Below, piece by piece: positions 1-7,562 of a stretch of DNA of 22,786 nucleotides. Position numbers and translations under genes: made by a program. The stretch is from the NCBI GenBank assembly GCA_964408945.1, contig CAYPBJ010000035.1, positions 1 to 22,786 of the forward strand, written 5' to 3'. The stretch is from VMCP01 sp964408945. GTDB taxonomy: Bacteria > Bacteroidota > Bacteroidia > NS11-12g > UBA955. Under the pieces are notes generated by a model. It was not told the origin of the DNA, did no database searches, and saw nothing but the letters and a program-made list of their open reading frames with translations. Each line of letters begins with the position of its first letter. The first letter of the stretch is position 1.

Positions 1-49
1 ACTACAGACTACAGACTACAGACCACAGACTATGGACTACAGGCCATGG
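1..49. repeat. Degenerate 7-bp tandem repeat (ACTACAG)n
   Basis: Seven consecutive 7-bp units can be read. Units 1-3 (1-21) are exact ACTACAG. Unit 4 is ACCACAG, unit 5 is ACTATGG, unit 6 is exact again, and unit 7 (GCCATGG) is decayed. The array is cut by the left edge, so its full length is unknown. It lies beyond the 3' end of the leftward-transcribed hydrolase gene and encodes nothing recognisable. The perfect copies next to decayed ones suggest slippage followed by mutation, which is an inference. Confidence 0.8.
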
Positions 50-65
50 ACCCGCTACCTGCTAC

Positions 66-82
66 CCGGTATTTGGTACCGG
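66..82. repeat. Small inverted repeat downstream of the FAH-family gene
   Basis: CCGGTA (66-71) and TACCGG (77-82) are perfect inverted arms around a 5-base loop TTTGG. It lies 3 bases past the stop codon of the leftward gene ending at 86. The hairpin could end the transcript of the minus-strand operon. However, no T-run follows in the direction of transcription (the next bases read GGGTAGCAGG), so it is not a standard intrinsic terminator. It may only be a 3'-end-stabilising stem. Confidence 0.45.
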
Positions 83-85
83 TAA

Positions 86-712
86 TTAGTAAACCTGAAA
101 TGAAAACATCTCGATTTCTTCAATGAAGCCTGTGAGATGGTCACCGGGGGTGACGGGTCCTACGCCTGCTGGGGTGCCAGTAAAAATGTAGTCGCCGATT
201 TTTAAAGTGAAATATTGTGAAACATGACTGATGATTTCGTCAATGTTGTTGATCATGAAATCAGTGTTGCCTTGTTGAACAACCACGTTGTTTTTTTGAA
301 GACTGAAATTTAGGGATTTTATAGAATCGTTTTGGCTGATGCCAAACTGTTCTACTGGGATGAATTTGCTGATAACTGCCGAGTGATCAAAGCCTTTGGC
401 TTTTTCCCAAGGAAGGCCTTTTTCTTTTAGTTTTGACTGTAGATCACGAGCGGTGAAGTCTATTCCGAGAGCAATTTCAGAGTAATAGTCTCTGGCAAAT
501 TGAATGGGAATGTGTTTACCCAATTTGTTGATTTTGATGACCAGTTCTACTTCGTAGTGAACGTCGTTTGAGAATTCTGGGATGAAAAATGGAGCGTTAT
601 TGCGAAGGAGTGCGGAATCAGGTTTTATGAAAATGACTGGTTCATCGGGAACTTCGTTGTTGAGTTCGCGAATGTGTTCGGCATAATTTCGGCCAATGCA
701 AATGATTTTCAT
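86..712 (-). CDS. FAH-family hydrolase (FAHD1/YcgM-like)
   Basis: This 208-residue protein belongs to the fumarylacetoacetate hydrolase fold family. Members cleave or decarboxylate acylpyruvates, oxaloacetate or related 2-oxo acids using a divalent metal. The short single-domain form matches FAHD1/YcgM proteins. The N-terminus MKIICIGRNYAEH is characteristic. The metal ligands are visible as E54 and E56 in HYEVEL and D85 in GIDFTARD, followed by KGFDHSA (about 106-112) and the C-terminal GDYIFTGTPAGVGPV (about 173-187). The start is ATG, 12 bp after the purA stop, so it is probably the last gene of the SPOR-fur-purA operon. The exact substrate cannot be read from sequence. The metal-binding core is intact, so an active enzyme is expected. 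Confidence 0.88.
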   Translation of the reverse strand: MKIICIGRNYAEHIRELNNEVPDEPVIFIKPDSALLRNNAPFFIPEFSNDVHYEVELVIKINKLGKHIPIQFARDYYSEIALGIDFTARDLQSKLKEKGLPWEKAKGFDHSAVISKFIPVEQFGISQNDSIKSLNFSLQKNNVVVQQGNTDFMINNIDEIISHVSQYFTLKIGDYIFTGTPAGVGPVTPGDHLTGFIEEIEMFSFQVY

Positions 713-724
713 AAATGGGAATGA

Positions 725-1993
725 TTAGTTCCTGACTAAGGTCTCATCGCGGCCAGGTCCCATGGAAATTACTGAGATTTTGCTTCCTATATAATTTTCT
801 ACAAACTCTACGTAGTTTTTGAAAGTAGAATCCATGGCATCGTATCCAGCATTGAGGTTCAGGTCTTTTCCCCAGCCTGGGAAGGACTGATAAACGGGTT
901 CAATTTGAGTATTGCACAAATTTGCGGGTACTTCTTGGGTTAATTGCTCGCCAATTTTATAAGAATTTGCAACATTCAATTCTTCGAATCCATTGAGGAC
1001 ATCACCTTTCATCATGATGAGTTCATCAACCCCGTTGAGCATGCAAGTGTATTTTAAAGCTACTAGGTCTAACCAGCCTGTTCTGCGTTCACGGCCCGTA
1101 GTGGCACCAAATTCATGTCCGAGCTGACGAATTTCTTCTCCTAGGGCATTGTCAAGTTCAGTTGGGAATGGTCCAGAACCTACACGAGTGCAATAGGCTT
1201 TGAAAATGCCGTAAACTTTGCGAATGTGTTTAGGTGCTACACCTAGTCCAGTGCAAACACCACCCGAAAGCGTGTTGCTTGAGGTGACGTATGGATAAGT
1301 TCCAAATTCAACGTCGAGCATGCTGCCTTGAGCACCTTCCGCAAGGATTTTTTTACCTTCGCTTATGTACTGATGAATGAGGTATTCGCTGTTGACCAGT
1401 TTCAGTGTTTTGAGTCTTTCAATGGCAGCAAAAAACTTGGTCTCTTCAGATTGTAGGTCAAAGTCAGTGTAGCCAAAGAACTCAATTTGTTTGAGGTGAT
1501 TTTCTACGGTAGAGCGGTATTTTTGATTGAAATCAGGGTCTAGAATGTCGCCAACGCGCATGCCTGAACGGCCGATTTTATCTCGGTACGTTGGGCCTAT
1601 TCCACGCAGGGTACTTCCAATTTTATCTTTTCCTTTTGATGCTTCTGAAGCGGCATCTAAGATGCGGTGTGTAGGTAAAATGAGGTGCGCTTTTTGAGAG
1701 ATGAGAAGTCTTTCATGATAGTCAGGGCACTCATCTTTGATACGGTCAATTTCTTCTCCAAGGCGGACAGGGTCAATGACAACGCCGTTGCCTATTAGGT
1801 TAAGTATATTTTTACGGAAAATTCCTGATGGAATGGTATTTAAGACAAATTTTTTGCCTTCAAATTCAAGGGAATGCCCAGCATTGGGACCTCCTTGAAA
1901 GCGAGCCACTAGGTCGTATTTAGGAGTTAAGTAATCTGCAATTTTGCCTTTTCCTTCGTCGCCCCATTGGAGGCCTAAAATAACGTCAATCAT
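725..1993 (-). CDS. purA: Adenylosuccinate synthase
   Basis: PurA joins IMP and aspartate using GTP to give adenylosuccinate, the first committed step from IMP to AMP, in the cytoplasm. The 422 residues compare with about 430 in typical bacterial enzymes. The N-terminal GDEGKGK phosphate-binding loop spans residues 11-17, with catalytic D12. GPNAGHS (35-41) carries the catalytic His40. GSTLRGIGPTYRDKIGRSG contacts IMP, and TTGRERRTGWLD is the conserved IMP/GTP-binding stretch. KISVISMGPGRDETL near the C-terminus matches the family ending. The ATG start gives the expected MIDVILGLQWGDEG beginning, 9 bp after the fur stop. A purA gene directly behind a Fur-family regulator is a familiar Bacteroidetes arrangement. 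Confidence 0.97.
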   Translation of the reverse strand: MIDVILGLQWGDEGKGKIADYLTPKYDLVARFQGGPNAGHSLEFEGKKFVLNTIPSGIFRKNILNLIGNGVVIDPVRLGEEIDRIKDECPDYHERLLISQKAHLILPTHRILDAASEASKGKDKIGSTLRGIGPTYRDKIGRSGMRVGDILDPDFNQKYRSTVENHLKQIEFFGYTDFDLQSEETKFFAAIERLKTLKLVNSEYLIHQYISEGKKILAEGAQGSMLDVEFGTYPYVTSSNTLSGGVCTGLGVAPKHIRKVYGIFKAYCTRVGSGPFPTELDNALGEEIRQLGHEFGATTGRERRTGWLDLVALKYTCMLNGVDELIMMKGDVLNGFEELNVANSYKIGEQLTQEVPANLCNTQIEPVYQSFPGWGKDLNLNAGYDAMDSTFKNYVEFVENYIGSKISVISMGPGRDETLVRN

Positions 1994-2002
1994 GTAGGGT
2001 AT

Positions 2003-2494
2003 TTAAATTATGGATTTTTGGCATTGAGCACATGACCCGTCTTCGTTGGTCAGGGGTTCGCCATAGAGGTGTAATGAATGTGAACTGATATCAAATTTGA
2101 GTAATCCGCCCATGGTGGAGCTGATTTGTTGTACTCGAGGATCGCAAAATTCCATCACTTTTTTGCATTTATTGCAAATGAGGTGATCGTGTTGGCGGTA
2201 ACCGTAGGCTTGTTCAAAGTGGCTGGTGTTTTGGCCAAATTGGTGCTTTTTTACCAATCCCGCTTCAACTAAAAGATCAAGAGTATTGTATACGGTTGCG
2301 CGACTAACATGGTAATTGCGGGACTTCATTTTTAGGTAGAGTTGATCTACATCAAAATGATCTTTATATGTGTAGATTTCGTCAAGAATGGCATAGCGTT
2401 CGGGAGTTTTGCGTTGCTTGTTTGTCTCCAAAAATTGGGTAAACAACTCTCTGACTTCGTCTTTGACTTTTTGGATTTTCGGGTCGATTTTCAT
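2003..2494 (-). CDS. Fur-family transcriptional regulator
   Basis: This is a metal-responsive repressor of the Fur/Zur/PerR family, 163 residues long. The winged-helix DNA-binding domain occupies about 15-90, with the recognition helix in VSRATVYNTLDLLVEAGLV (63-81). The dimerisation domain starts with QHDHLIC (101-107), giving the conserved HxH metal site (H102, H104). There are two CxxC pairs: C107/C110, and C155/C158 in SCAQC. Both pairs are typical of a structural zinc site. Sequence alone does not decide between iron, zinc and peroxide sensing. It sits 3 bp after the SPOR gene and 9 bp before purA, so all are probably co-transcribed. Whether it controls the metal-uptake cassette at 16393-19752 is not shown here. 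Confidence 0.93.
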   Translation of the reverse strand: MKIDPKIQKVKDEVRELFTQFLETNKQRKTPERYAILDEIYTYKDHFDVDQLYLKMKSRNYHVSRATVYNTLDLLVEAGLVKKHQFGQNTSHFEQAYGYRQHDHLICNKCKKVMEFCDPRVQQISSTMGGLLKFDISSHSLHLYGEPLTNEDGSCAQCQKSII

Positions 2495-2497
2495 GTC

Positions 2498-2884
2498 TTA
2501 CTCTTCTCGTTTGAAGGGAATAGGCATTCTGATTTTTTTGGCGTTTGAATAATATTTACGAATTTCAGCCATAGCGGCGTCTGCCTCATTGTTAGTGGAG
2601 TATGCACCTACGTATACTTTGAAATTAGGTTCATCGTAGATAATTTGAGCAGAATATAGAGAATCCAACTTTTCGTCTACTTCTTGTTTTAGTGAAATTG
2701 CATCTGCGCGGTTGCTCCGCATGCCTATGAAAATTCTAAAACCTGCTACAATATGATCTTCGGCACTGCGGCGATTGAGTCTGGCTTTTTCGGCATTAAT
2801 GACTGATTCTTCAGCAATGATTTGCACCTGTGCAAAGGCGTCAAAACATCCCCAGAAAAGCAAAAACAAAAAAGCGCTACGCAT
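2498..2884 (-). CDS. Exported SPOR-domain protein
   Basis: This 128-residue secreted protein has an N-terminal signal peptide: hydrophobic residues 4-18, with a likely cut after AFA18. A SPOR-like fold occupies about 47-119. The SPOR pattern is seen as two repeats: GFRIFIGMRSNRADAISLKQ (48-67) and NFKVYVGAYSTNNEADAAMA (87-106), each a beta strand followed by a helix. SPOR domains bind denuded peptidoglycan glycans at division sites. This minimal version is common in Bacteroidetes. It is the first gene of the leftward operon with fur, purA and the FAH-family gene, and diverges from gpmI. The ATG start is supported by the signal peptide and a near-consensus -7 box 6 nt upstream. Confidence 0.8.
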   Translation of the reverse strand: MRSAFLFLLFWGCFDAFAQVQIIAEESVINAEKARLNRRSAEDHIVAGFRIFIGMRSNRADAISLKQEVDEKLDSLYSAQIIYDEPNFKVYVGAYSTNNEADAAMAEIRKYYSNAKKIRMPIPFKREE

Positions 2885-2890
2885 ACACTA

Positions 2891-2923
2891 CAAATATCGT
2901 ATAAAATCATCGAGTTGAGGCAA
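2891..2923 (-). promoter_or_regulatory. Candidate promoter for the SPOR-fur-purA operon
   Basis: On the minus strand GATATTTG (2891-2898) matches the Bacteroidetes -7 consensus TAnnTTTG except for the first base. It ends 6 nt before the ATG at 2884. A TTG (2921-2923 on the complement) lies 22 bp upstream, in the range for the -33 element. It overlaps the divergent gpmI promoter region. Confidence 0.4.
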
Positions 2924-2931
2924 GGCTTCCG

Positions 2932-2939
2932 TAAATTTG
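2932..2939 (+). promoter_or_regulatory. gpmI -7 promoter box TAAATTTG
   Basis: TAAATTTG is an exact match to TAnnTTTG, only 5 nt (TAGGA) before the gpmI ATG at 2945. A TTG at 2915-2917 is 14 bp upstream, closer than usual for a -33 element. If transcription starts a few bases after the box, the mRNA has essentially no leader. The same 8-mer precedes thiL and iscA at nearly the same distance. Confidence 0.65.
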
Positions 2940-2944
2940 TAGGA

Positions 2945-4462
2945 ATGTCGAAAAAAGCTGCAATTGTGATTCTAGATGGCTGGGGCTTGGGTAATAAGTC
3001 GAAGTCTGACGCTGTTTATTGTGCAAGCACTCCTTACACTGATTCTTTGACGGTGAAATTTCCGCACGCTACGCTGAGGACGGATGGTGAAAACGTTGGG
3101 CTTCCAGAAGGTCAGATGGGAAACAGCGAAGTGGGGCATATGAACATTGGTGCTGGACGAGTAGTTTGGCAGATGTTGGCTAAAATCAATAAGTCTTTTA
3201 AAGATGGTGAAGCAGCTAATAATGAAATTTTGCAAGTAATTTTTCAGAAATCTATTCAAATGAACAAGCCTTTGCACTTGTTTGGCCTGGTTTCTGATGG
3301 CGGGGTGCATGCTCATATTGATCATCTCATTCAATTGTGCCATATAGCGACGCAAAAAGGAGTTCATAATATTTATATTCACGCATTTCTCGATGGAAGG
3401 GATACTGATCCTAAATCAGGTCTTGGTTTTTTGAAAAAGTTACAAGAGGGAATTCAGGGAACTTCGGCGCAAATAAGTACCGTTGTGGGAAGGTATTTTG
3501 CCATGGACAGAGACCTTCGATGGGAAAGAGTGAAAAAAGCCTACGATGTTATGGTTAAAGGAACGGGTGAGATGGCTTGCGGATTGTTTGAAACCATTGA
3601 AAGTCACTATGAAAAGGGTGAAACTGACGAATTTATGTCTCCCATTCGATGTTTAGACGGTGAAGAAGGGTTGATAAAAGAAGGTGATGTGGCTTTGTGT
3701 TTTAATTTCAGAACTGATCGTGGAAGACAAATCAGCAGAGCTCTCACTCAGGAAGATTTTCACGAGTACAATATGCATGCTTTGAAATTGCATTATTATA
3801 CCTTGACCCAATACGATGAGAAATTCAATATTTCAGGGGTGGTATTTGAAAATGACAACTTGCAAATGACCTTGGGTGAAGTTTTGGAAGCCGCAGGAAA
3901 GAGCCAGTTAAGAGCTGCAGAGACCGAGAAATATCCTCATGTTACCTTCTTTTTTAGCGGGGGACGTGAACAAGAATTTGAAGGAGAAACCCGTATAATG
4001 GCTAATTCGCCCAAAGTAGCTACTTATGATTTAAAACCCGAAATGAGTGCCGTTGAATTGACCGAAAAAACGGTTGATTTTATTGATTCTAACCAACCTG
4101 ATTTTGTGTGTTTGAATTATGCAAACGCAGATATGGTGGGACATACAGGCGTTTACGAAGCCATTGTGAAAGCGGTTGAAACAGTAGATCATTGTTTGGA
4201 AAAGTTGATGGGTTCATTGGTGAAAAACGGTTACGAAACTTTGGTGATTGCTGATCACGGTAACGCAGATTTTGCCATTAATGACGATGGAACTCCAAAC
4301 ACGGCTCACACCACCAATCCTGTTCCCGTGTGGTTGATTTCCGACCAAAATAATCAAATTCACGATGGGAAATTAGCCGATGTTGCTCCTACTATTTTGG
4401 ATTTGATGGGGTTAAATCAACCGGCTGAAATGACTGGAAAATCACTAATTACGAATCAATAA
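2945..4462 (+). CDS. gpmI: 2,3-bisphosphoglycerate-independent phosphoglycerate mutase
   Basis: This cofactor-independent mutase interconverts 3- and 2-phosphoglycerate in glycolysis and gluconeogenesis, using two Mn ions and a phosphoserine intermediate. The product is 505 residues, close to the usual 510. VILDGWG (8-14) carries metal ligand D11. GQMGNSEVGHMNIGAGR (57-73) carries the nucleophile S61. FLDGRDTDP is a substrate loop, and VIADHGNAD and NTAHTTNPVPVW hold the remaining metal ligands near the C-terminus. The reading frame is open upstream to 2822, but that extension would run antisense into the SPOR gene and across the promoter. The ATG at 2945 gives the family N-terminus MSKKAAIVILDGWG. 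It heads a unit with the lipoprotein (3 bp gap) and the aldehyde dehydrogenase. Confidence 0.97.
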   Translation: MSKKAAIVILDGWGLGNKSKSDAVYCASTPYTDSLTVKFPHATLRTDGENVGLPEGQMGNSEVGHMNIGAGRVVWQMLAKINKSFKDGEAANNEILQVIFQKSIQMNKPLHLFGLVSDGGVHAHIDHLIQLCHIATQKGVHNIYIHAFLDGRDTDPKSGLGFLKKLQEGIQGTSAQISTVVGRYFAMDRDLRWERVKKAYDVMVKGTGEMACGLFETIESHYEKGETDEFMSPIRCLDGEEGLIKEGDVALCFNFRTDRGRQISRALTQEDFHEYNMHALKLHYYTLTQYDEKFNISGVVFENDNLQMTLGEVLEAAGKSQLRAAETEKYPHVTFFFSGGREQEFEGETRIMANSPKVATYDLKPEMSAVELTEKTVDFIDSNQPDFVCLNYANADMVGHTGVYEAIVKAVETVDHCLEKLMGSLVKNGYETLVIADHGNADFAINDDGTPNTAHTTNPVPVWLISDQNNQIHDGKLADVAPTILDLMGLNQPAEMTGKSLITNQ

Positions 4463-4465
4463 ACC

Positions 4466-5041
4466 ATGAGATTTTTACATTTAATTATAATTGGACTTGT
4501 TTTCGGGGGATGTTCTTCCGAAGCTCAACTGCCTGAAAATATAACAGATGGCTATGCCATTAATGTGATTAAAGATCTGGAATCAATGTCAAAACAATCG
4601 CGCTTGACCTTGGTGCGCAGTGTGGCTATTGGCGAGAAAATTGAAACCCAAGAAATGGTTATTGATACCATGAAAAGTCAAGATGCAAAAATGGATGCCT
4701 TAAAGTCGGAATATGTGGCTTTTTTGAATATTCAAACGGAGACTTTGTTAAAAAACATGAATTTGACCGTAGATAGTGGGGGAGGTTATGAGAGCCGTAA
4801 CTATTTCAATAAGGATACTACTGCCTTTTTACAAGAGTTTAAAATTCTAAAAAGTCGTGGTCAACTGCAAGGGTACTTTTGGAAGACCCGACAACGCAAC
4901 TGGTTGGTAGATAGAGATATTGAGAATTTTTATCTTCCCCAGAAGGGATACGTAACTCAAATTATAGAAAATACTTGGTGGAAGTCCCCCGAAAGAATAA
5001 ACATACAATTAGAGGTATTAGGGCCCCAAAACGCTCGTTAA
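4466..5041 (+). CDS. Putative lipoprotein of unknown function
   Basis: I do not recognise this 191-residue protein. Its N-terminus is a lipoprotein signal: a hydrophobic stretch FLHLIIIGLVF ending in the lipobox FGGC (about 13-16), followed by SSEA. The mature part is mostly soluble. It has a helical, charged middle (about 60-95, with repeated MDALKSEYVAFLNIQTETLL-like heptads), then a Trp/Tyr-rich C-terminal part containing GYFWKTRQRNWLVDRD and ENTWWKSPERINIQ. It begins 3 bp after the gpmI stop and ends 18 bp before the aldehyde dehydrogenase start, so it is co-transcribed with gpmI. The codon stretch at the lipobox contains one copy of the 14-mer TTTCGGGGGATGTT (4501-4514). Confidence 0.75.
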   Translation: MRFLHLIIIGLVFGGCSSEAQLPENITDGYAINVIKDLESMSKQSRLTLVRSVAIGEKIETQEMVIDTMKSQDAKMDALKSEYVAFLNIQTETLLKNMNLTVDSGGGYESRNYFNKDTTAFLQEFKILKSRGQLQGYFWKTRQRNWLVDRDIENFYLPQKGYVTQIIENTWWKSPERINIQLEVLGPQNAR

Positions 5042-5059
5042 CAAATAGATAAGGCTACG

Positions 5060-6493
5060 ATGAATATTTTAAATTACATAGATGGAGAATTGAAGGAGCC
5101 CTTGAAGGGTTCTTATTTAGATAATTATGATCCAAGTATAGGTGAAGTTTACGGACAAGTTCCTGATTCAGACTCTGAAGATGTTGCTGCGGCGTACAAA
5201 TCAGCAGCAGCAGCTCAAAAGGAGTGGGAAAATACTCCTGCTGAAGATAAGTTTAAAGTTCTGAACGCCATTGCAGACGGCATAGATGCCAAGAGGGAAG
5301 AATTTGCTCTAGCGGAAAGTAGAGACCAAGGTAAGCCGCTTTGGTTATCGAGAAATGAAATGATCAGAGCTGCGCAGAATTTCAGGTTTTATGCCACAGC
5401 AGCTATGCAGTTCGCATCTGAAAGTCATGCCATGGAAAACAGAGCCATCAATTATACCTTGAGGCAAGCCATTGGTGTGGTTGGGTGTATATCGCCGTGG
5501 AACTTACCGTTGTATCTATTTAGTTGGAAGATTGCGCCGGCCTTGGCTGCAGGAAATGCCGTGATTGCTAAGCCCAGCGAATTTACGCCAGCGACTGCGT
5601 TCTTATTGTCTGAGGTTTGTATGCAGGCAGGCTTGCCTAAGGGGGTATTGAATATTGTTCACGGATTGGGTCCAAAAGTAGGACAGGCGATGGTAGAACA
5701 TCCAAGAATTAAGGCCATTAGTTTTACGGGAGGAACGGTGACGGGCAAGTATATTGCAGCAACAGCGGCGCCCATGTTCAAGAAATTGAGCTTGGAGCTG
5801 GGCGGTAAGAATCCCAACATCATTTTCGCTGATGCTGATTTAGACAAGGCGGTTAAAACCACCGTAAATACTTCTTTCATGAATCAGGGTGAAATTTGCC
5901 TTTGCGGTAGCAGACTTCTAATAGAAGAAAGCATTTACGAACAGGTGAAGAACGCGCTGATAGAGGAAGTTAAAAAATTGACCGTAGGCGACCCCATGAA
6001 TGCAGCTACCAGAATAGGTGCCATAGTTTCTAAACCGCACTATGAAAAAGTGAAATCTTACATTGATTTGGCCAAACAAGAAGGCGGTAAGATATTGGTT
6101 GGCGGCAATACGGTTCATCCCGAAGGAAAAGAAAACGGCTGGTACATTCAGCCTACCATCATTGAAGGTTTGCAAAGCACATGCAGAACCAATCAGGAAG
6201 AAATTTTTGGACCAGTCATAACCATTATGCCCTTCAAAAATGAAGCTGAAGCATTAGAAATTGCCAATGGTACAGAATATGGATTGGCAGCAACATTCTG
6301 GACCAATGATCTCAAGCGCGCACACAGATTGGCGTCGGAACTGGAATTTGGAATAGTTTGGGTGAATTGCTGGCTTTTAAGGGATTTGCGTACACCGTTT
6401 GGTGGAGTTAAGAGCTCAGGCGTAGGAAGAGAAGGTGGTTGGGAAGCCATGAGATTTTTTACAGAACCAAAAAACGTTTGTATCGCTTTGTAA
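5060..6493 (+). CDS. Aldehyde dehydrogenase, ALDH8 / 2-aminomuconic semialdehyde dehydrogenase-like
   Basis: This is a 477-residue NAD(P)-dependent aldehyde dehydrogenase. The oxyanion residue N148 is in SPWNLP. SFTGG (221-225) is the Rossmann turn, general base E246 is in LELGGK, and nucleophile C280 is in NQGEICLCGSR. The pairing of NQGEICLC with the C-terminal VNCWLLRDLRTPFGGVKSSG is diagnostic of the ALDH8 / hydroxymuconic-aminomuconic semialdehyde group rather than betaine-aldehyde enzymes. This group acts in tryptophan-kynurenine or catechol meta-cleavage breakdown. No other gene of either pathway is visible here, so the substrate remains inferred. An AAGG stretch lies upstream of the ATG. 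It is the last gene after gpmI and the lipoprotein, and its end overlaps the thiL promoter. Confidence 0.88.
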   Translation: MNILNYIDGELKEPLKGSYLDNYDPSIGEVYGQVPDSDSEDVAAAYKSAAAAQKEWENTPAEDKFKVLNAIADGIDAKREEFALAESRDQGKPLWLSRNEMIRAAQNFRFYATAAMQFASESHAMENRAINYTLRQAIGVVGCISPWNLPLYLFSWKIAPALAAGNAVIAKPSEFTPATAFLLSEVCMQAGLPKGVLNIVHGLGPKVGQAMVEHPRIKAISFTGGTVTGKYIAATAAPMFKKLSLELGGKNPNIIFADADLDKAVKTTVNTSFMNQGEICLCGSRLLIEESIYEQVKNALIEEVKKLTVGDPMNAATRIGAIVSKPHYEKVKSYIDLAKQEGGKILVGGNTVHPEGKENGWYIQPTIIEGLQSTCRTNQEEIFGPVITIMPFKNEAEALEIANGTEYGLAATFWTNDLKRAHRLASELEFGIVWVNCWLLRDLRTPFGGVKSSGVGREGGWEAMRFFTEPKNVCIAL

Positions 6494-6504
6494 GCCTAAA
6501 TTTG
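6477..6504 (+). promoter_or_regulatory. thiL promoter (TTTG-N16-TAAATTTG) overlapping the dehydrogenase 3' end
   Basis: TTTG (6477-6480) and TAAATTTG (6497-6504) match the Bacteroidetes -33/-7 elements with a 16-bp spacer. The -7 box ends 4 nt before the thiL ATG at 6509. The promoter straddles the dehydrogenase stop codon at 6491-6493, so thiL-aspS can be expressed separately from the gene before it. Confidence 0.7.
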
Positions 6505-6508
6505 CAGT

Positions 6509-7558
6509 ATGTTTGATAACAGCGATCGCACGGAATTGTCGCAGCTAGGTGAATTTGGATTGATTCAGCACCTGACTCAACACTTCGAAAATCAACAGAA
6601 ATCTACCCTACTTGGGGTAGGTGATGATGCTGCTTTGATAAAAATGGGCAGTAAAATTGCTGTTTGGAGCACAGATATCATGTTGGAAGGAGTCCATTTT
6701 GATTTGTCCTACACGCCATTGAAGCACTTAGGCTATAAAGCCATTGCCACCAATGTCAGTGATGTATGTGCCATGAATGGAAAAGCCACTCAAGTATTGG
6801 TATCCGTTGCCTTGAGCAACCGTTTTTCTTTGGAAGCCATTGAAGAACTTTATTTGGGAATGAAAATCGCTTGCGATAAGTACCAAGTAGACTTAGTGGG
6901 CGGTGATACTAGCACTTCTCGTTCTGGACTGGTTATCAATGTAACCGTTCTTGGTGAGGTTGATTCAAAAAATATTACCAAGCGTTCTGGGGCAAAACCC
7001 GGCGATCTTTTGGTTGTTTCTGGGGATTTGGGTGGCGCTTATATGGGACTACAAATCTTGGAACGCGAAAAGAAGGTCTTCATTGATCATCCAAACATGC
7101 AGCCCGATCTGGAGCCCTATGATTATATTGTAGGCAGACAGTTGAAGCCTGAAGCCCGAGTAGATATTATTGAAACTTTGAACGAGTTAAATATTGTTCC
7201 TACTTCCATGATGGATATCAGTGACGGAGTAGCATCAGAAGTTTTTCATCTGGGCAAGGCCTCTAAGGTGGGATTTGATGTTTACGAGAACAAACTTCCC
7301 ATAGATTCACAAACCATGGAAACAGCAATGACATTTAATTTGAATCCAAGCATTGTAGCGCTAAATGGAGGTGAAGATTATGAGTTGCTTATGACCATTG
7401 ATCAAAAACACTATGATCAATTGAAAAACCACATGGATTTTACCATTATTGGTCACGCTACAGCCATGGAGGGGAAACATAGACTGCACACAAACGCCGG
7501 AAATGTGTTTGATATTAAAGCACAAGGCTGGCAACATTTTAAACAAGAAGAAAAATAA
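6509..7558 (+). CDS. thiL: Thiamine-monophosphate kinase
   Basis: ThiL phosphorylates thiamine monophosphate to the active cofactor thiamine pyrophosphate with ATP, in the cytoplasm. The 349-residue product has the PurM/AIR-synthetase-like fold. GVGDDAAL (36-43) binds the nucleotide and Mg. STDIMLEGVHFD (54-65) and the SDVCAMNGKATQVLVSVAL region follow. VGGDTSTS holds further metal ligands, and MMDISDGVASE and NGGEDYELLMT are conserved C-terminal blocks. The start is fixed by the TAAATTTG box 4 nt upstream and by the FGLIQHL N-terminal motif. The first base of the ATG may be at or near the transcript start. Only 4 bp separate it from aspS, so the two are co-transcribed. Confidence 0.95.
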   Translation: MFDNSDRTELSQLGEFGLIQHLTQHFENQQKSTLLGVGDDAALIKMGSKIAVWSTDIMLEGVHFDLSYTPLKHLGYKAIATNVSDVCAMNGKATQVLVSVALSNRFSLEAIEELYLGMKIACDKYQVDLVGGDTSTSRSGLVINVTVLGEVDSKNITKRSGAKPGDLLVVSGDLGGAYMGLQILEREKKVFIDHPNMQPDLEPYDYIVGRQLKPEARVDIIETLNELNIVPTSMMDISDGVASEVFHLGKASKVGFDVYENKLPIDSQTMETAMTFNLNPSIVALNGGEDYELLMTIDQKHYDQLKNHMDFTIIGHATAMEGKHRLHTNAGNVFDIKAQGWQHFKQEEK

Positions 7559-7562
7559 AATT

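Noticed and set aside
1..49. CRISPR array
   Set aside because: Units are 7 bp and directly abutting, with no spacers and no cas genes nearby.
2822..2944. N-terminal extension of gpmI by 41 codons
   Set aside because: It overlaps the divergent SPOR gene and the TAAATTTG box. The family N-terminus begins at the ATG at 2945.
7449..7562. N-terminal extension of aspS into thiL
   Set aside because: It is out of frame with the well-supported thiL end. The family start MYRSHTCGELR lies at 7563.
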